This document shows, one piece after another, positions 5,986 through 6,428 of a DNA stretch of 6,428 nt. Source of the DNA: Spirochaetota bacterium (lineage in GTDB: Bacteria > Spirochaetota > Spirochaetia > Treponematales > Treponemataceae); the NCBI GenBank assembly GCA_022704725.1, contig JAKJFV010000085.1, positions 1-6,428 on the forward strand, read 5' to 3'. A program made the position numbers and the translations under genes. The first letter of the stretch is position 1. Every line of letters begins with the position of its first letter. A model generated the notes under the pieces. The model saw only the letters and a list, made by a program, of their open reading frames with translations, did not search any database and was not told the origin of the DNA.

Positions 5986-6428
5986 TTACACGAGATCCAT
6001 GAGGACGGCACGCACTGGAGATGCTTCCACGCCTTTAATACTCAGAGGAAACGCCGACAATGCATACCTTCCTTCCGGTACATGAGACAGCCGCAGGCCT
6101 TCAATAATGAGTACTCCTTCGTTCATGAGCGCTAAGTGGGTTTCATGTCCGCTTTGTGCTCTTTCTATACCGAGCGCATCAATACCGACACCCTTTATTT
6201 TCTTCTGTGCAAGATAGGCAGAACCGGTTTTATCGAGATACACATAGTCCCCTTCGAGAATATCGGTAAAGGAGTTTTTGGTTTTAAAAAGAAGAAAGTC
6301 CCCCTGTGTGATACTGAAATGTTCGAGATCCTCTTTACTAATAGAGCCCGTACAGTTGGTAAGGTCGAGAACTGTACACACCGTAAATAAAGAGCGAAGA
6401 GAAAGTGTTTCCAGATTCCCGCCTCCAT
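5986..6428 (-). CDS. Cyclase family / kynurenine formamidase-like metal hydrolase, 3' part
   Basis: The frame enters from the right edge (first full codon at 6426) and runs 146 residues to a TAA at 5986-5988; the N-terminus is outside the window. The sequence fits the C-terminal part of the cyclase family (KynB-like): GGGNLETLSLRSL, then a VLDL strand, SISKEDLE, GDFLLFKT, GVGIDALGIE, and EGRYALSAFPLSIKG followed by SPVRAVLM. A His (THLALM) and a Glu (LIIEGL) are 12 residues apart, the spacing I recall for the second pair of metal ligands in KynB. The first metal motif (HxGTHxDxPxH) would lie outside the window. Family members hydrolyse formylkynurenine or cyclic amides; the substrate here is unknown. 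The in-frame ATG at 6381 is internal, not the start. Confidence 0.85.
   Translation of the reverse strand, partial: GGGNLETLSLRSLFTVCTVLDLTNCTGSISKEDLEHFSITQGDFLLFKTKNSFTDILEGDYVYLDKTGSAYLAQKKIKGVGIDALGIERAQSGHETHLALMNEGVLIIEGLRLSHVPEGRYALSAFPLSIKGVEASPVRAVLMDLV

Noticed and set aside
6195..6428. Minus-strand frame of 77 codons at the right edge
   Set aside because: It is the alternate frame of the cyclase gene; the neighbouring frame carries the conserved GGGNLETLSLRSL segment and runs on into the gene.

Overview
All recognisable genes lie on the minus strand, so transcription runs from high to low coordinates. In that order they are: the 3' part of a metal-dependent cyclase / kynurenine-formamidase-like gene (from the right edge to 5986), a cytosolic SGNH/GDSL esterase (5873-5250), a small lipoprotein (5242-4697), a divergent aroA for EPSP synthase (4606-3341), a membrane diguanylate cyclase split by a frameshift (3357-2330), a VOC/glyoxalase-fold protein (2207-1794), a stand-alone PabC-type aminotransferase that looks like the surviving half of a PabB-PabC fusion (1718-1014), and the 5' part of a PEP/pyruvate-binding-domain protein with a KaiC-like N-terminus (1005-1, running off the left edge).

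The host looks like a moderately AT-rich bacterium. A Treponema-like spirochaete is my best guess, from the relaxed lipobox, the gene types and the many A/T homopolymers, but this is an inference. No tRNA, rRNA, CRISPR array, insertion sequence, phage gene or known defence system is visible, and no strong intrinsic terminator was found. Gaps are short (7-122 bases). The DGC gene overlaps aroA by 17 bases and the PEP-binding gene follows pabC after 8 bases, which suggests co-transcription. Promoter-like sites precede the VOC gene, the lipoprotein gene and, more weakly, aroA.

The genes do not form one obvious pathway. AroA makes the precursor of chorismate, and PabC acts after chorismate on the way to p-aminobenzoate and folate. 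The PabB half that should link them is missing here except for its last 25 or so codons, which sit in frame directly behind the VOC stop codon.

The two most interesting observations are: (1) the diguanylate cyclase is rebuilt exactly by a -1 shift on an A8 tract that contains an A AAA AAA heptamer in the zero frame, followed at 8 nt by a small possible hairpin; this could be slippage, phase variation, mutation or a sequencing error; and (2) the truncated PabB-PabC fusion at the VOC junction. I did not find a convincing wholly new multi-gene system.
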